A stretch of 64,000 nt of DNA from Deinococcus cellulosilyticus NBRC 106333 = KACC 11606 (GTDB taxonomy: Bacteria; Deinococcota; Deinococci; Deinococcales; Deinococcaceae), in assembly GCF_007990775.1 (NCBI RefSeq), contig NZ_BJXB01000003.1:62001-126000 (forward strand), in the 5' to 3' direction. The stretch's first letter is position 1, and each line of letters starts with the position of its first letter. Positions 1 through 9,430 of the stretch are shown in pieces. The position numbers and the translations under genes were made by a program. The notes beneath the pieces were generated by a model. It was not told the origin of the DNA. It made no database searches and saw only the letters and a program-made list of their open reading frames with translations.

Positions 1-610
1 AGTTCCCACGCCATGCAGCTTCTGCAGCCTCATAAATGGCGATGGGATCATTGCCTTCAGCAATTTTGATCCACAGTTGTTTGGCTTTTTCTGGGTTTGC
101 CGCCTCTCCAATGAAGCCATAGTTATAACCTCTGGCCAGCTTCGACATGGCGTAGAAATTGCCCTGATCTGCAGCTTTCTGATAAAGGGCAAAAGCCTTT
201 TGCAGGTCGTAATCTGGTGTGCTGCCCACATTGTGGTGTTCTCCCAACCGGACCTGAGCCTCAGGAAAACCAGCGTCAGCGGCCTGCTTCAGGTGTACCA
301 GACCCGTGTTTTGATCTGGAGTTGTGCCAATTCCGTAGGTGTACAGACTGTAGAGATCGGTTTTGGCCTGAAGATTTCCGCTTTCGGCAACCTTCACATA
401 GGCCTGAAAAGCTTCTGCATAAGTTGCTGGTGCAGGCAGGGTTTTTACCATCCTGACCACAGCTTCAATGCCTGGATTGAATTTGATGGTTGAGCATTTC
501 TGCAGGGTCAGCTGGACATCCTGTGATTTGATGGCGTTGCCACAGGCCAGATCAGATGCCAGTGCAGGGCTGACCAAAAGAAGGGCAAATGAGATGAGCA
601 TTTTTTTCAT
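1..610 (-). CDS. Exported Sel1/TPR-repeat protein (3' end outside window)
   Basis: Reading the minus strand from an ATG whose first base is at 610 gives about 203 residues that run off the left edge. The N-terminus (MKKMLISFALLLVSPALAS) is a clear Sec signal peptide. From about residue 75 there are Sel1-like (short TPR) repeats with the usual A-x-x-G-x-x-x-A pattern, for example KQAADAGFPEAQVRLGEH and QKAADQGNFYAMSKLARG. Such repeats usually mediate protein-protein contacts in the periplasm or at the surface; no enzyme domain is visible. It follows accC by 6 nt, so it may be the last gene of the efp-accB-accC transcript. The true length is unknown. Confidence 0.8.
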   Translation of the reverse strand, partial: MKKMLISFALLLVSPALASDLACGNAIKSQDVQLTLQKCSTIKFNPGIEAVVRMVKTLPAPATYAEAFQAYVKVAESGNLQAKTDLYSLYTYGIGTTPDQNTGLVHLKQAADAGFPEAQVRLGEHHNVGSTPDYDLQKAFALYQKAADQGNFYAMSKLARGYNYGFIGEAANPEKAKQLWIKIAEGNDPIAIYEAAEAAWRGN

Positions 611-616
611 TCTGGG

Positions 617-1963
<1,347 letters not shown>

Positions 1964-2042
1964 GGTGCTCCTTAAAAGGCTTCCCCCTGCATGGCCCCCG
2001 TTGTCTGGAGCCCCGAGGGGGAAGCGCAAAATGATTTTGAGT

Positions 2043-2567
2043 TCAGGCAGGTTCGATCAGGAACAAATCCTGACCGTACTCGACAGGCTGGGCGTTGTTG
2101 ACCAGGATCTTGCGCACGATGCCTGCCACTTCTGATTCGATCTCGTTCATCAGTTTCATGGCTTCTACAATGCACAGCACCTGACCGAGCTGCACCCGGT
2201 CTCCCACCTGAACGTAAGGAGCTGCGTCGGGGGAGGAGGCGGTGTAGAAGGTGCCCACGATGGGGGCCTTCACAGGAACCAGTTTGCTGGTGTCCTCTGC
2301 AGGTTGTGCGGCAGGCTGAGCAGTGGGGGTGGGTTCTGCAGCAACCTGAGTTTGTGCAGCAGGTTGAGCTGCAGGCTGGGCCTGGGGTGCAGCCTGACTG
2401 ACCACCACAGGCTGGGGAGCGGCCAACACAGGTTGAGGGGCCTGCACGAAGACCTGTTCGGCTCCGCGTTTGATCGAAATCTCGTACTCACTGGTCTTCA
2501 GGCTGAACTCGGAGAATTCAGCGTCCGAAAGAGCATCCAGAATTTTCTTGAGATCTCGGGGGTCCAT
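2043..2567 (-). CDS. accB: Biotin carboxyl carrier protein of acetyl-CoA carboxylase
   Basis: A 174-residue BCCP. Residues 1-45 match the usual N-terminal segment (MDPRDLKKILDALSDAEFSE), followed by a long Ala/Pro/Gln-rich mobile linker (about residues 48-95) and a C-terminal biotinyl domain with the EAMKLM motif; the biotinylated lysine is Lys138. The start codon overlaps the efp stop codon (TAATG), indicating translational coupling with efp, and accC follows. It carries the carboxybiotin group between AccC and the carboxyltransferase, which is not in this window. Confidence 0.97.
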   Translation of the reverse strand: MDPRDLKKILDALSDAEFSEFSLKTSEYEISIKRGAEQVFVQAPQPVLAAPQPVVVSQAAPQAQPAAQPAAQTQVAAEPTPTAQPAAQPAEDTSKLVPVKAPIVGTFYTASSPDAAPYVQVGDRVQLGQVLCIVEAMKLMNEIESEVAGIVRKILVNNAQPVEYGQDLFLIEPA

Positions 2568-3127
2568 TATGCCCGTCCCAGGTACTTGCCGCCGTCTCGG
2601 GTGTCGACTTTCAGTTTGTTGCCGGTTTCCACGAACAGGGGGACCTGAATGGTGGCACCACTGCTCAGTTTGGCGGGTTTGGTGCCGCCGGACACGGTGT
2701 CACCACGCACGCCAGGATCGGTTTCCACAACTTCCAGAACCACCTGGTTGGGGAGTTCGATCTTCAGGGGCTTTTCCTTGTACATCTGGACGTCCACCTG
2801 CATGTTTTCCACCAGGAATTTGCTCTGGTCGCCAGCGAGGACCACGGGCAGGCTGACCTGATCAAAGGTCTCCATGTCCATGAAGAGGTAGTCGTCGCCG
2901 TCCTGGTACAGGAACTGCATGCTGCGGCTCTCCACGAAGATGTCCTGCAGTTTTTCACCGCTGTTGAAGGTGCGGTCCACGATGGAACCGGTCTCCATGT
3001 TGCGGAACTTGGTGACCACTTTCGCGCCACCGCGACCCATTTTCAGGTGAGAGTAGTCCAGGCATTCCCAGAGCTGACCGTCCATCTCGACTTTTGTGCC
3101 GTTCCGCAATTCCGTTACGCTGATCAT
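2567..3127 (-). CDS. efp: Elongation factor P
   Basis: EF-P binds ribosomes stalled on polyproline and promotes peptide-bond formation. The protein is 186 residues, the standard three-domain length. The P-site loop reads KMGRGGA with Arg32 at the tip, as in Thermus EF-P as I recall it, rather than the lysine modified by EpmA in enterobacteria. I start it at ATG 3127 (MISVTELRNG) because AAGGAG lies 9 nt upstream; a further upstream ATG adds 12 unrelated residues. It heads the efp-accB-accC group, a common arrangement. No EarP-type modification gene is visible here. Confidence 0.97.
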   Translation of the reverse strand: MISVTELRNGTKVEMDGQLWECLDYSHLKMGRGGAKVVTKFRNMETGSIVDRTFNSGEKLQDIFVESRSMQFLYQDGDDYLFMDMETFDQVSLPVVLAGDQSKFLVENMQVDVQMYKEKPLKIELPNQVVLEVVETDPGVRGDTVSGGTKPAKLSSGATIQVPLFVETGNKLKVDTRDGGKYLGRA

Positions 3128-3431
3128 TGATGCTGACTCCTTTTGCGCTGTGCCCGCAGGCACGATAAAATACGTCCAGGTGAGCTTTTCTCAGGCCATC
3201 CTGTGCGTTTTGCCCATCAAGGGTCTGACCTTCTGACGGGGGGAGAGTAGGCTGTTCTACTCGCAACAGGTGTATTCTAACGCGTTCTCTCTTCAAAGGT
3301 AAGTCACCTTTTCGAGAACACCCGATTCAGGCTGCTGTGGTGCAGCATGGAAGATCTTACCTCAAAAGTGGGGTGAAAATGCTGTGCCCGCTGTGGTGGC
3401 ATCCCCGTTCTGAACACAGTACAGTCGCAGC
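3128..3431. other. Divergent intergenic region efp / DUF3592 gene
   Basis: This 304-bp region separates efp (minus) from the DUF3592 gene (plus). On the plus strand TACAGT (3420-3425) ends exactly 6 nt before the ATG at 3432 with no Shine-Dalgarno, fitting a leaderless start. On the minus strand TATTTT near 3168-3173 is a possible -10 for efp but lacks a good -35. No RNA gene or repeat is evident. Confidence 0.35.
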
Positions 3432-3860
3432 ATGACCATGGAACGCACCATCATGACCATTTTTGCGGTACTGGGCACCCTGTTTTTGCTGGGCACCTCC
3501 TGGAGCATCGGATTGCAGTGGCGTTTTCTGCAGAGCAGTGAGACAGCCATCGGGCAGGTGGTGGATCTGGAACGCAGCCGCAGCGATGATGGCTACGTTT
3601 TTTATCCGTACATCCGTTACACCACAAAAGAGGGACAAACCCTCACCTTCCGGAACCCGGTGGGCTCAAACCCCCACCCGCAAATTGGAGACCGGGTGCA
3701 GGTGCGCTATGATCCACGCCGCCCTTCCGGGGCCACCCTCTCTGGATTCTTTGATCTGTGGCTCGTTCCATTTGTGATGGGCATTCTGGGGATCTGCTTT
3801 GCAGGAGTGGGGTACTGGGGACTCTTCAGGTTTTCCGGCAAGCCACGTTTCAGACGCTAA
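3432..3860 (+). CDS. DUF3592 membrane protein
   Basis: A 142-residue protein with a transmembrane helix at about residues 7-27, a soluble middle portion with the DUF3592 pattern (GQVVDLERS..., FYPYIRYTT, GDRVQVRYDP) and a second hydrophobic helix at about residues 108-132. DUF3592 proteins are small membrane proteins of unknown function; the middle domain is a small beta fold. The start is supported by a -10-like TACAGT six bases upstream; an alternative ATG two codons later is possible. It stands alone between efp and a lipoprotein gene. Confidence 0.8.
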   Translation: MTMERTIMTIFAVLGTLFLLGTSWSIGLQWRFLQSSETAIGQVVDLERSRSDDGYVFYPYIRYTTKEGQTLTFRNPVGSNPHPQIGDRVQVRYDPRRPSGATLSGFFDLWLVPFVMGILGICFAGVGYWGLFRFSGKPRFRR

Positions 3861-4037
3861 AGAGTCAGGCAAGGATTGCAAGATGGTTGGGCCGGAGGCT
3901 GTTTTCAGGGCAGATCCGGCTCACCGCTTTTGACCAACCATGCTCCAATCATGGTCGGTTTTCTAAGCTTCATTCATCAGCAGGACGCGCACTGGTCAGC
4001 AGGCCAGCACAGGCGTTCTGGCTCTGGAGGAAGACCT

Positions 4038-5513
4038 ATGAAATTCAAAGCACTGACTGTTGCCACCCTTGCCCTGATGATCACCGCCTGCGGAACCCGC
4101 ACCCCTGCCCCTGTGACCCCCCAGCCTGAAAACCCTGAACAGGTGGTCATCAATGAGGGTGTGTTCTATGAGCTGGACACCGTGACCAGAACCGTGCGCC
4201 CTGTGTCAGGAGGCATTTCCAAGCAGGTGTACTATGGTGGCACTGGGTTCAGCACCACGCAGATTGTCACCGACAGCACCGACAGCGTGTACAACATCCA
4301 GTTCACCCTGAAAAATGAGACCCAGCAGAACATGGGTGTGGACAGCGACCTGACGGTGTTCTATCCTTCCTTTCAGGCCCAGACAGCAACCGGCACTGTG
4401 GTTCCTGGAGGCGGTGTGGTGAATGCAGCAGGTTATCTGCCTGAGATTTACGTGCCTTTCCACTCCTTTTCCAATCAGGTCAAACCCGGTGATGGGGTCA
4501 TCTTCAATGTGGCGATTCAGGTGCCTGAACCTGCCACCAAAGCGGTGTTCTCGCTGGGGGTACAGGCGGGTCAGGACTACAACCAGATTCCGATCACCGC
4601 CAAGGCCTTCATGCAGCCTGCCTATGGAAAGTTTGGTGTTGAGGGTTTCAAGGCAGGTGCTGCAGACCAGACCCGTTTCAACAAACCCTTCAGCCTTGCC
4701 ATTTGCGACAGCAGTGACAGCATTTACATGACCGATCAGAATGGACTGTGGCGCATTGAGCCTCACAAGACCGTGCTGCTCAGTGACCGCGATGTTTACC
4801 GTGGCAACACTTTCATTGACTGCATGGAGAACGGAGAACTGGCCATCTCCAACCAGACCACCCGACAGATCTACACCGTTTCCACCTACGCCTGGTACTC
4901 TCCCACCCTGATTTCTGGAGTCACTGAGGGCGGAAATGCCGATGGCGATGTCAACACGGCCCGCTATGGGAACCCCCGTCAGGTCAACCACCACGGCACA
5001 GACCTCTACATTGCCGATTACACCAACCGCTCTGTGCGCAAGTTGACCAAACAACCCAATGGCAGTTTCCTGTCTTCCACTGTGGTCACCATGCCTGCTG
5101 GAGAAGCCTATGTGGAAGGTGTGGCCGTTGATCCTCAGGGGAACGTGTTCTTTGGCACCAGCACAGGCATCTGGCGCAAAGCCCACAACTCCACCACCCC
5201 GGTCAAGATCGTTGCCAAAACCGCTGGCTACCAGCCTGTCACCATCAAATGGCATCCCAACGGCATGATTCTGGTGACCGAGTTCAATGAGCACCGTGTG
5301 CGTGCCTACACCCCCTCTGACCCCAGTGGTACTGCTGGGTGGAAACGCATCACGCTGGCTGGAAACGGTGGAGTGGCAACCACCTTCACCAGAGGTGAAC
5401 CCACCAAGTATGCCCTGAACACCCCCCTGGGCCTGACCGTCAGCAAGTACGGCACCATCTATTTCAGCCAGTTCAACGGTCAGAATGTGATGCGAATTGA
5501 CCGTCTGAAGTGA
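4038..5513 (+). CDS. Lipoprotein with NHL-like beta-propeller
   Basis: This 491-residue protein begins with a lipoprotein signal peptide (MKFKALTVATLALMITAC; lipidated Cys18). Residues about 40-210 form a beta-rich domain without a clear family match. Residues about 220-490 have repeated strands of NHL/SMP-30-like propellers, such as SLAICDSSDSIYMTDQNG, HHGTDLYIADYTNRSVRKL and VAVDPQGNVFFGTSTG. I start it at ATG 4038, where the lipobox falls into place and GGAGGAAG lies upstream; an in-frame ATG at 3876 would bury the signal peptide. Function is unknown: a surface binding or scaffold role is plausible but not shown. Confidence 0.8.
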   Translation: MKFKALTVATLALMITACGTRTPAPVTPQPENPEQVVINEGVFYELDTVTRTVRPVSGGISKQVYYGGTGFSTTQIVTDSTDSVYNIQFTLKNETQQNMGVDSDLTVFYPSFQAQTATGTVVPGGGVVNAAGYLPEIYVPFHSFSNQVKPGDGVIFNVAIQVPEPATKAVFSLGVQAGQDYNQIPITAKAFMQPAYGKFGVEGFKAGAADQTRFNKPFSLAICDSSDSIYMTDQNGLWRIEPHKTVLLSDRDVYRGNTFIDCMENGELAISNQTTRQIYTVSTYAWYSPTLISGVTEGGNADGDVNTARYGNPRQVNHHGTDLYIADYTNRSVRKLTKQPNGSFLSSTVVTMPAGEAYVEGVAVDPQGNVFFGTSTGIWRKAHNSTTPVKIVAKTAGYQPVTIKWHPNGMILVTEFNEHRVRAYTPSDPSGTAGWKRITLAGNGGVATTFTRGEPTKYALNTPLGLTVSKYGTIYFSQFNGQNVMRIDRLK

Positions 5514-5555
5514 ACCCCCGTTTTCTGTCTCCCTGGTGCAAAAGTCCTTTCATAC

Positions 5556-5589
5556 CGAAAAATTCCCGGAATGTTCCGGGAATTTTTCG
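5556..5589. terminator. Bidirectional intrinsic terminator
   Basis: A perfect 16-bp stem (left arm 5556-5571, loop TG, right arm 5574-5589), flanked by A/T runs within the arms, lies between two convergent genes and can serve both strands. Confidence 0.9.
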
Positions 5590-5605
5590 TTTTCCCGACA
5601 GGGCT

Positions 5606-6556
5606 TTATGGATTCAGCGCATTGATCTCTGGCTTGAATCCAATTTTTTGAATGTACTCCAGATACTCTGCCTCTGTGAGGGCCTGCTTTTTCCCACTGA
5701 GGGCCACAAAGAAAGCTTCCATCACGTTGGTTCCGAAGGACCTGCCACCAATTCTGGGGGTGGTGGTGATCAGTTCCTTGACTCCAGCGGCTTTTGCCCA
5801 CTCCAGGTCTGCCTGGGTGGTGGTGTTGGTGAGGATGGTTTTGCCCTTCAGGTCTTTCGGAGCGTAACGGCGGATGTAGAGGAAATCTCCGGCGATCACA
5901 TCTGCCCAGGCGTAATAATTGCTGCCTGTCCCTTTCACCTCTTTGTCCTGTTTGTCCCCGGTGGGATAAAACCACTTGAAGGGCAGCAGGGTCAGCACGG
6001 GGAGCAGGGTGTGGGCCACCCGGCGCAAACCTCCAATGGTGCGAATCGGGACGGGCATGCCCAGGCTGAAGATGATGTCTCCATACAGCACATCTGCACC
6101 GGATTTCGCCAGTTCTTCGGCCATGCCGAAACGGTCTACAGCAGCCACCATCAGGGTGCGGGTGCCGTTCCAGTGGATGTGGCGGTCCAGCTGGCGGATG
6201 GCCTCCCGTTCCAGGGTGTGTTTCAGTCCGCTGCCATCCAGAATGGGGGTGATTTTGGCATTTGAGCACAGTTTTACGATGTCCCGGAAGGAATATTTCC
6301 TGTCTCCAGCGATGATGTACAGGTCGGTGCCCCCGAGGCCAAAGGCATCCACCTTGCCATCGAGATCACGGAAGAGCTGGGCGGCCTTCTCCATGTCCCC
6401 ATCGGTGCCGATGCGTTCCAGAATGAGTTTCTGGCCCAGCACCGAGAGTTCTTCGCGCGCGTTGCGTTTGCTGGACCCGATCGACACGCTGACCACATGT
6501 TTGTACCCTGCGGGAGCGGGACTCCAGCCCGCAGGAAGTGCACTGCTTAAAGTCAT
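5606..6556 (-). CDS. Conserved Deinococcus-Thermus protein, often labelled quinate 5-dehydrogenase
   Basis: A 316-residue protein with the pattern KHVVSVSIGSSKRN near the N-terminus, a GTDGD segment, AFGLGGTDLYIIAGDRKY, and DGSGLKHTLERE in the first half. From memory, close relatives in Deinococcus and Thermus carry the label quinate 5-dehydrogenase. I see no classical shikimate-dehydrogenase lysine/aspartate motif, so that label should not be taken as function. SD AAGGAG lies 8 nt before ATG 6556. It is convergent with the propeller lipoprotein and precedes no obvious pathway partner. The family is conserved but its role is unknown to me. Confidence 0.7.
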   Translation of the reverse strand: MTLSSALPAGWSPAPAGYKHVVSVSIGSSKRNAREELSVLGQKLILERIGTDGDMEKAAQLFRDLDGKVDAFGLGGTDLYIIAGDRKYSFRDIVKLCSNAKITPILDGSGLKHTLEREAIRQLDRHIHWNGTRTLMVAAVDRFGMAEELAKSGADVLYGDIIFSLGMPVPIRTIGGLRRVAHTLLPVLTLLPFKWFYPTGDKQDKEVKGTGSNYYAWADVIAGDFLYIRRYAPKDLKGKTILTNTTTQADLEWAKAAGVKELITTTPRIGGRSFGTNVMEAFFVALSGKKQALTEAEYLEYIQKIGFKPEINALNP

Positions 6557-6595
6557 GCTGTAAACTCCTTAAACCCACATTATAGAGGTCAGGAT

Positions 6596-7657
6596 TCAAG
6601 CGGAAGATGAAGTCTTCAAGGCAAGCTGCCACCACAGGCGACGCAGCACATGGCCCATCACACTGGCGTGAAACACCACCTGACGGGTGCCAGACAGCAG
6701 CACAGACGCTCTGGGGTGGTCCTGTACACGGTTGACCGCCAGGCTGTACGCCACTTTTTCAAGGTAGGCCAGACCCCTGGCGGGCTCCCACAACTGCGCT
6801 GCCCACTCCAGGGGAATGCCATCATTGCTGACCCGGATGCCGACCAGACCCCCCACCAGGGCGGCCATGGTGTCGGTGTCTCCGCCCAGTTCAATCACCC
6901 GGGTGACCGCCTCTTCGAAGTTGCTCGGAGAGGAGAACCAGGCATGCAGCACCACAGGCAGGGTGTGATAAACATAAGCACTCACTCCGCTTTCCAGACC
7001 CAGTTCCAGAGCGAAATCACGGGTGCTCTGCTGGTTTTCCAGGCTGCTGTCCAGGAGACCAAGCAAGTCCCAGAGTTCAGGGTCCTCCTCTTCGGGAATC
7101 CAGTTGAAGAGCTCCTCCAGAAAAGGGGTGATCTGCAAAACCCTGTGTTCCAGAATGAAACGGGCTGCCAGGGCCAGCACCAGGGTGCCCCGCTCGGCAC
7201 GGGGGTCCAGATGGGTGATGCGTGTGCAGACCCGCACCATCTGCCGGAGTTTTTCTGGCTCGGTGATCATCAGGCCCAGAGGCAGGCTGCGCATCAGGGG
7301 ACCATTGCCCGCAGACATCACCCCACTGCGTTCTGGAGGGATGCCCACAAACAGACGGGACACGGCAACCAGGGTGGCTTTTCCAGCACTGATGGGCAGC
7401 AGGTGGCCCCACTGGATCAGGTTGCGGGCCAGATGCTTCTGAAAAAGATCCACATCTCCGCCAGACCTGAGCAGGGCTTCCAGGGTGAGGAGTGCGTGTT
7501 CGGTGTCATCGGAAACCATGCCATGGCCCAGCCACAGCCGCATCCGGTCAGGATGCCCGAGTCTGGCTGCATGCTGTCTGGGAAGGTGTTCATAGGGAAG
7601 ACCAAGCGCATCGCCCACGGCCATTCCCAGCAGCATGCCGTGAATCCGTTCCTGCAT
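6596..7657 (-). CDS. ADP-ribosylglycohydrolase (DraG/MacroD-unrelated) family protein
   Basis: This 353-residue protein fits the DraG family, which removes ADP-ribose from proteins or related substrates using a binuclear metal site. Visible motifs are GMLLGMAVGDALGLPYE at residues about 7-23, SDDTEHALLTLEALL near 49-63 (metal-binding DD and T), and ELGGDTDTMAALVGGLVG in the last third, the second metal-binding motif. All key residues appear present. It is the third gene of a likely minus-strand series (HAD phosphatase, metallophosphoesterase, this gene), 41 nt after its neighbour. Substrate is unknown; no matching ADP-ribosyltransferase is seen here. Confidence 0.88.
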   Translation of the reverse strand: MQERIHGMLLGMAVGDALGLPYEHLPRQHAARLGHPDRMRLWLGHGMVSDDTEHALLTLEALLRSGGDVDLFQKHLARNLIQWGHLLPISAGKATLVAVSRLFVGIPPERSGVMSAGNGPLMRSLPLGLMITEPEKLRQMVRVCTRITHLDPRAERGTLVLALAARFILEHRVLQITPFLEELFNWIPEEEDPELWDLLGLLDSSLENQQSTRDFALELGLESGVSAYVYHTLPVVLHAWFSSPSNFEEAVTRVIELGGDTDTMAALVGGLVGIRVSNDGIPLEWAAQLWEPARGLAYLEKVAYSLAVNRVQDHPRASVLLSGTRQVVFHASVMGHVLRRLWWQLALKTSSSA

Positions 7658-7698
7658 GATTCAAGCTTACTGCAAATGGGCTGAGTTGAAACTGAAAC

Positions 7699-8430
7699 TC
7701 ATGTCCGTCCTGAGCTGATCCAGCGGGCACGATCAGGACGGCCTCTCTCAGCAGCTTGCTGTGCAGCACGGCTCCAGTCATAGACCACCTGTTGTTGCGA
7801 GACTTTCCAGTGTTCACCTGTCTGGGTCAGCAGGGCATAACGGGCATGAGGGCTGCCTGATTCCATCACATGGAAAAAGGGCACATCATCGTCATAGGCT
7901 GGCATGCCCACACTGCCCGGATTGACCACCAGCGAGTTTCCAGCCTGAACGGTCCGGGAGATGTGGGAGTGCCCACACAGCACCAGAGGTGCACTGGATA
8001 TCCCAAGGCGTTGCAGAATCTCCTTTTCAGAAGCCAGACGCACCCCATGCTCAGTCACGGTTTCCAGCAGGTACGTGGTGTCCGAAGTGGGTGTCCCATG
8101 ACAGAGCAACACATCTTCCAGAAGCAAGGTGGCAGGCATCTCTCTCAGCCACTCCAGGTGATGCTTCTGCAACTCAGCATGGATGCGGGTGTAATCCGCA
8201 CCGGTCGCTTCAGCAGCACTGGGCTCAAGGATGCTGCGGTCCTGGTTGCCAGCGATGCAGACCACCTGATGCGCCATCAAAAAATCAGCCACCTCCCGCG
8301 GATCAAGTGAGCCCCACAGGTGATCCCCCAGACAGACCACCACATCGGGATGGTGCTGTTGCAGATCTTCCCAGACGGCTTGCAAGGCCATCAAGTTGCT
8401 GTGAATGTCCGAAATCGCGGCGATCCTCAT
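7699..8430 (-). CDS. Metallophosphoesterase (YfcE/MJ0936-like)
   Basis: A 243-residue calcineurin-like phosphoesterase. The N-terminus MRIAAISDIHSNLMAL gives the D-x-H metal motif, VVCLGDHLWGS the GD motif, IAGNQD the GNxD (here GNQD) motif, LCHGT and LCGHSHISR the C-terminal histidines, and NPGSVGMP the usual final motif of the YfcE group. The start is placed at ATG 8430, the first residue of the family; an upstream ATG at 8496 adds 22 unrelated residues. It begins 10 nt after the HAD gene, so the two are probably co-transcribed. Such enzymes hydrolyse phosphodiesters or nucleotides; the substrate cannot be told. Confidence 0.92.
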   Translation of the reverse strand: MRIAAISDIHSNLMALQAVWEDLQQHHPDVVVCLGDHLWGSLDPREVADFLMAHQVVCIAGNQDRSILEPSAAEATGADYTRIHAELQKHHLEWLREMPATLLLEDVLLCHGTPTSDTTYLLETVTEHGVRLASEKEILQRLGISSAPLVLCGHSHISRTVQAGNSLVVNPGSVGMPAYDDDVPFFHVMESGSPHARYALLTQTGEHWKVSQQQVVYDWSRAAQQAAERGRPDRARWISSGRT

Positions 8431-8440
8431 GGGCGGCCCT

Positions 8441-9202
8441 TCACAGGTTGGCGTAAATCCACTGGACCACCCCGAGCTTCTCAGGCTCAGGAACATGCTC
8501 TTTTGCCAGGGACCTCAGGTGTTCACCAGCAAAACCCACAGCAATCCCTGTCCCGGCCCACTCGAACATGCTGATGTCATTCACCCCATCCCCGAAGGCA
8601 ATCACATCTTCAGGCCCATACCCATGGTGTTCTGCCAGCAAGGACAGGGCATGCCCTTTGGAACTGCCATGAGGGAGCACTTCAAGCACGGTGTGGTCCC
8701 AGGGATAAAACTGCCCGTGCACCTCCGCATGGATTTTTGCAGAGAGTTTTGAGAGGTCCTTCCCATAAATCACAATCTTGTTGACCGTCTCTGGAGTGAG
8801 CTCCTCCAGGGTCTGCACCGTGTGCCCCTCGTCTTTTGACCAGCTGAAAAAAGGATCTTCAGGATCTTTCAGGAACATGTGGGTCGGACTGGTCATGAAA
8901 AACTTCGCAGAACGGTGGCGTTTCAGCAGGCTCAGGGTCTTTAAAACCTCTTCCGCCCCGATGTACACCTCATGGAGCATTTCCTCCCCAACCCCGTGCA
9001 CCCTTGATCCCTGACAGCTTCCAAAGTGAGAGGGAACATCCAGCGCAGTCAGGTAAGGCCTGGAACTGCGGTCCGTCCTCCCGGTGATCACTGTGACCTG
9101 GTGTCCCTTGCTGCGGGCGTAATCGATGGCTTCTCGGGTTTGGGCAGGCAATTCGTATTTTCGGGTGACAATGGTGCCATCCAGATCAAAGGCAAGCAAC
9201 AT
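8441..9202 (-). CDS. HAD-superfamily (Cof-type) sugar-phosphate phosphatase
   Basis: This 253-residue protein begins MLLAFDLDGTIV, the HAD motif I with the nucleophile and acid/base aspartates, followed by TVITGRTDR (motif II), SKGHALSLL (motif III lysine) and VIAFGDGVNDISMFEWAG (motif IV). The large C2 cap between motifs II and III marks the Cof/IIB subfamily, whose members dephosphorylate sugar phosphates or flavin and nucleotide intermediates. The start is taken at ATG 9202: TAAAAT lies just upstream without a Shine-Dalgarno, so it may be leaderless. In-frame ATGs at 9226 and 9265 are less likely. Confidence 0.9.
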   Translation of the reverse strand: MLLAFDLDGTIVTRKYELPAQTREAIDYARSKGHQVTVITGRTDRSSRPYLTALDVPSHFGSCQGSRVHGVGEEMLHEVYIGAEEVLKTLSLLKRHRSAKFFMTSPTHMFLKDPEDPFFSWSKDEGHTVQTLEELTPETVNKIVIYGKDLSKLSAKIHAEVHGQFYPWDHTVLEVLPHGSSKGHALSLLAEHHGYGPEDVIAFGDGVNDISMFEWAGTGIAVGFAGEHLRSLAKEHVPEPEKLGVVQWIYANL

Positions 9203-9274
9203 AGGGTATTTTATGCACCCATGCATGAGGGTTTGCAGTGGGCGATATGGCTTAGAGTTATACAAATTGAGCGC

Positions 9275-9346
9275 TCAGCGATCAGCCATCAGCAGTCAGC
9301 TTGATGAAAATCTTTGGCCATAGCACCGTATGCTCGGCTCTCGGCA
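9275..9346. repeat. Heptamer-repeat element 1
   Basis: Four tandem 7-bp units TCAGCNN (TCAGCGA, TCAGCCA, TCAGCAG, TCAGCTT; 9275-9302), then about 30 bp, then two further units CTCGGCT and CTCGGCA (9333-9346). It sits between the HAD gene and the MerR promoter and resembles the period-7 arrays near 20121, 23641 and 63388. Confidence 0.7.
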
Positions 9347-9393
9347 TCAGACGGCAACCTATTAAGCTGTAAGACATGACATGTGAATCCCCC

Positions 9394-9430
9394 TTGACTC
9401 TTCCCTTGGGTCAGACCCGAGACTGAAGCC
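9394..9430 (+). promoter_or_regulatory. MerR-type promoter with 19-bp spacer, leaderless start
   Basis: TTGACT (9394-9399) and GAGACT (9419-9424) are separated by 19 bp, the over-long spacer typical of promoters controlled by MerR-family proteins. An interrupted dyad (CTCTTCCC and GGGTCAG) lies in the spacer. The -10 ends 6 nt before the regulator's ATG, so the message would be leaderless. It is probably the autoregulatory site of the adjacent gene. Confidence 0.6.
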
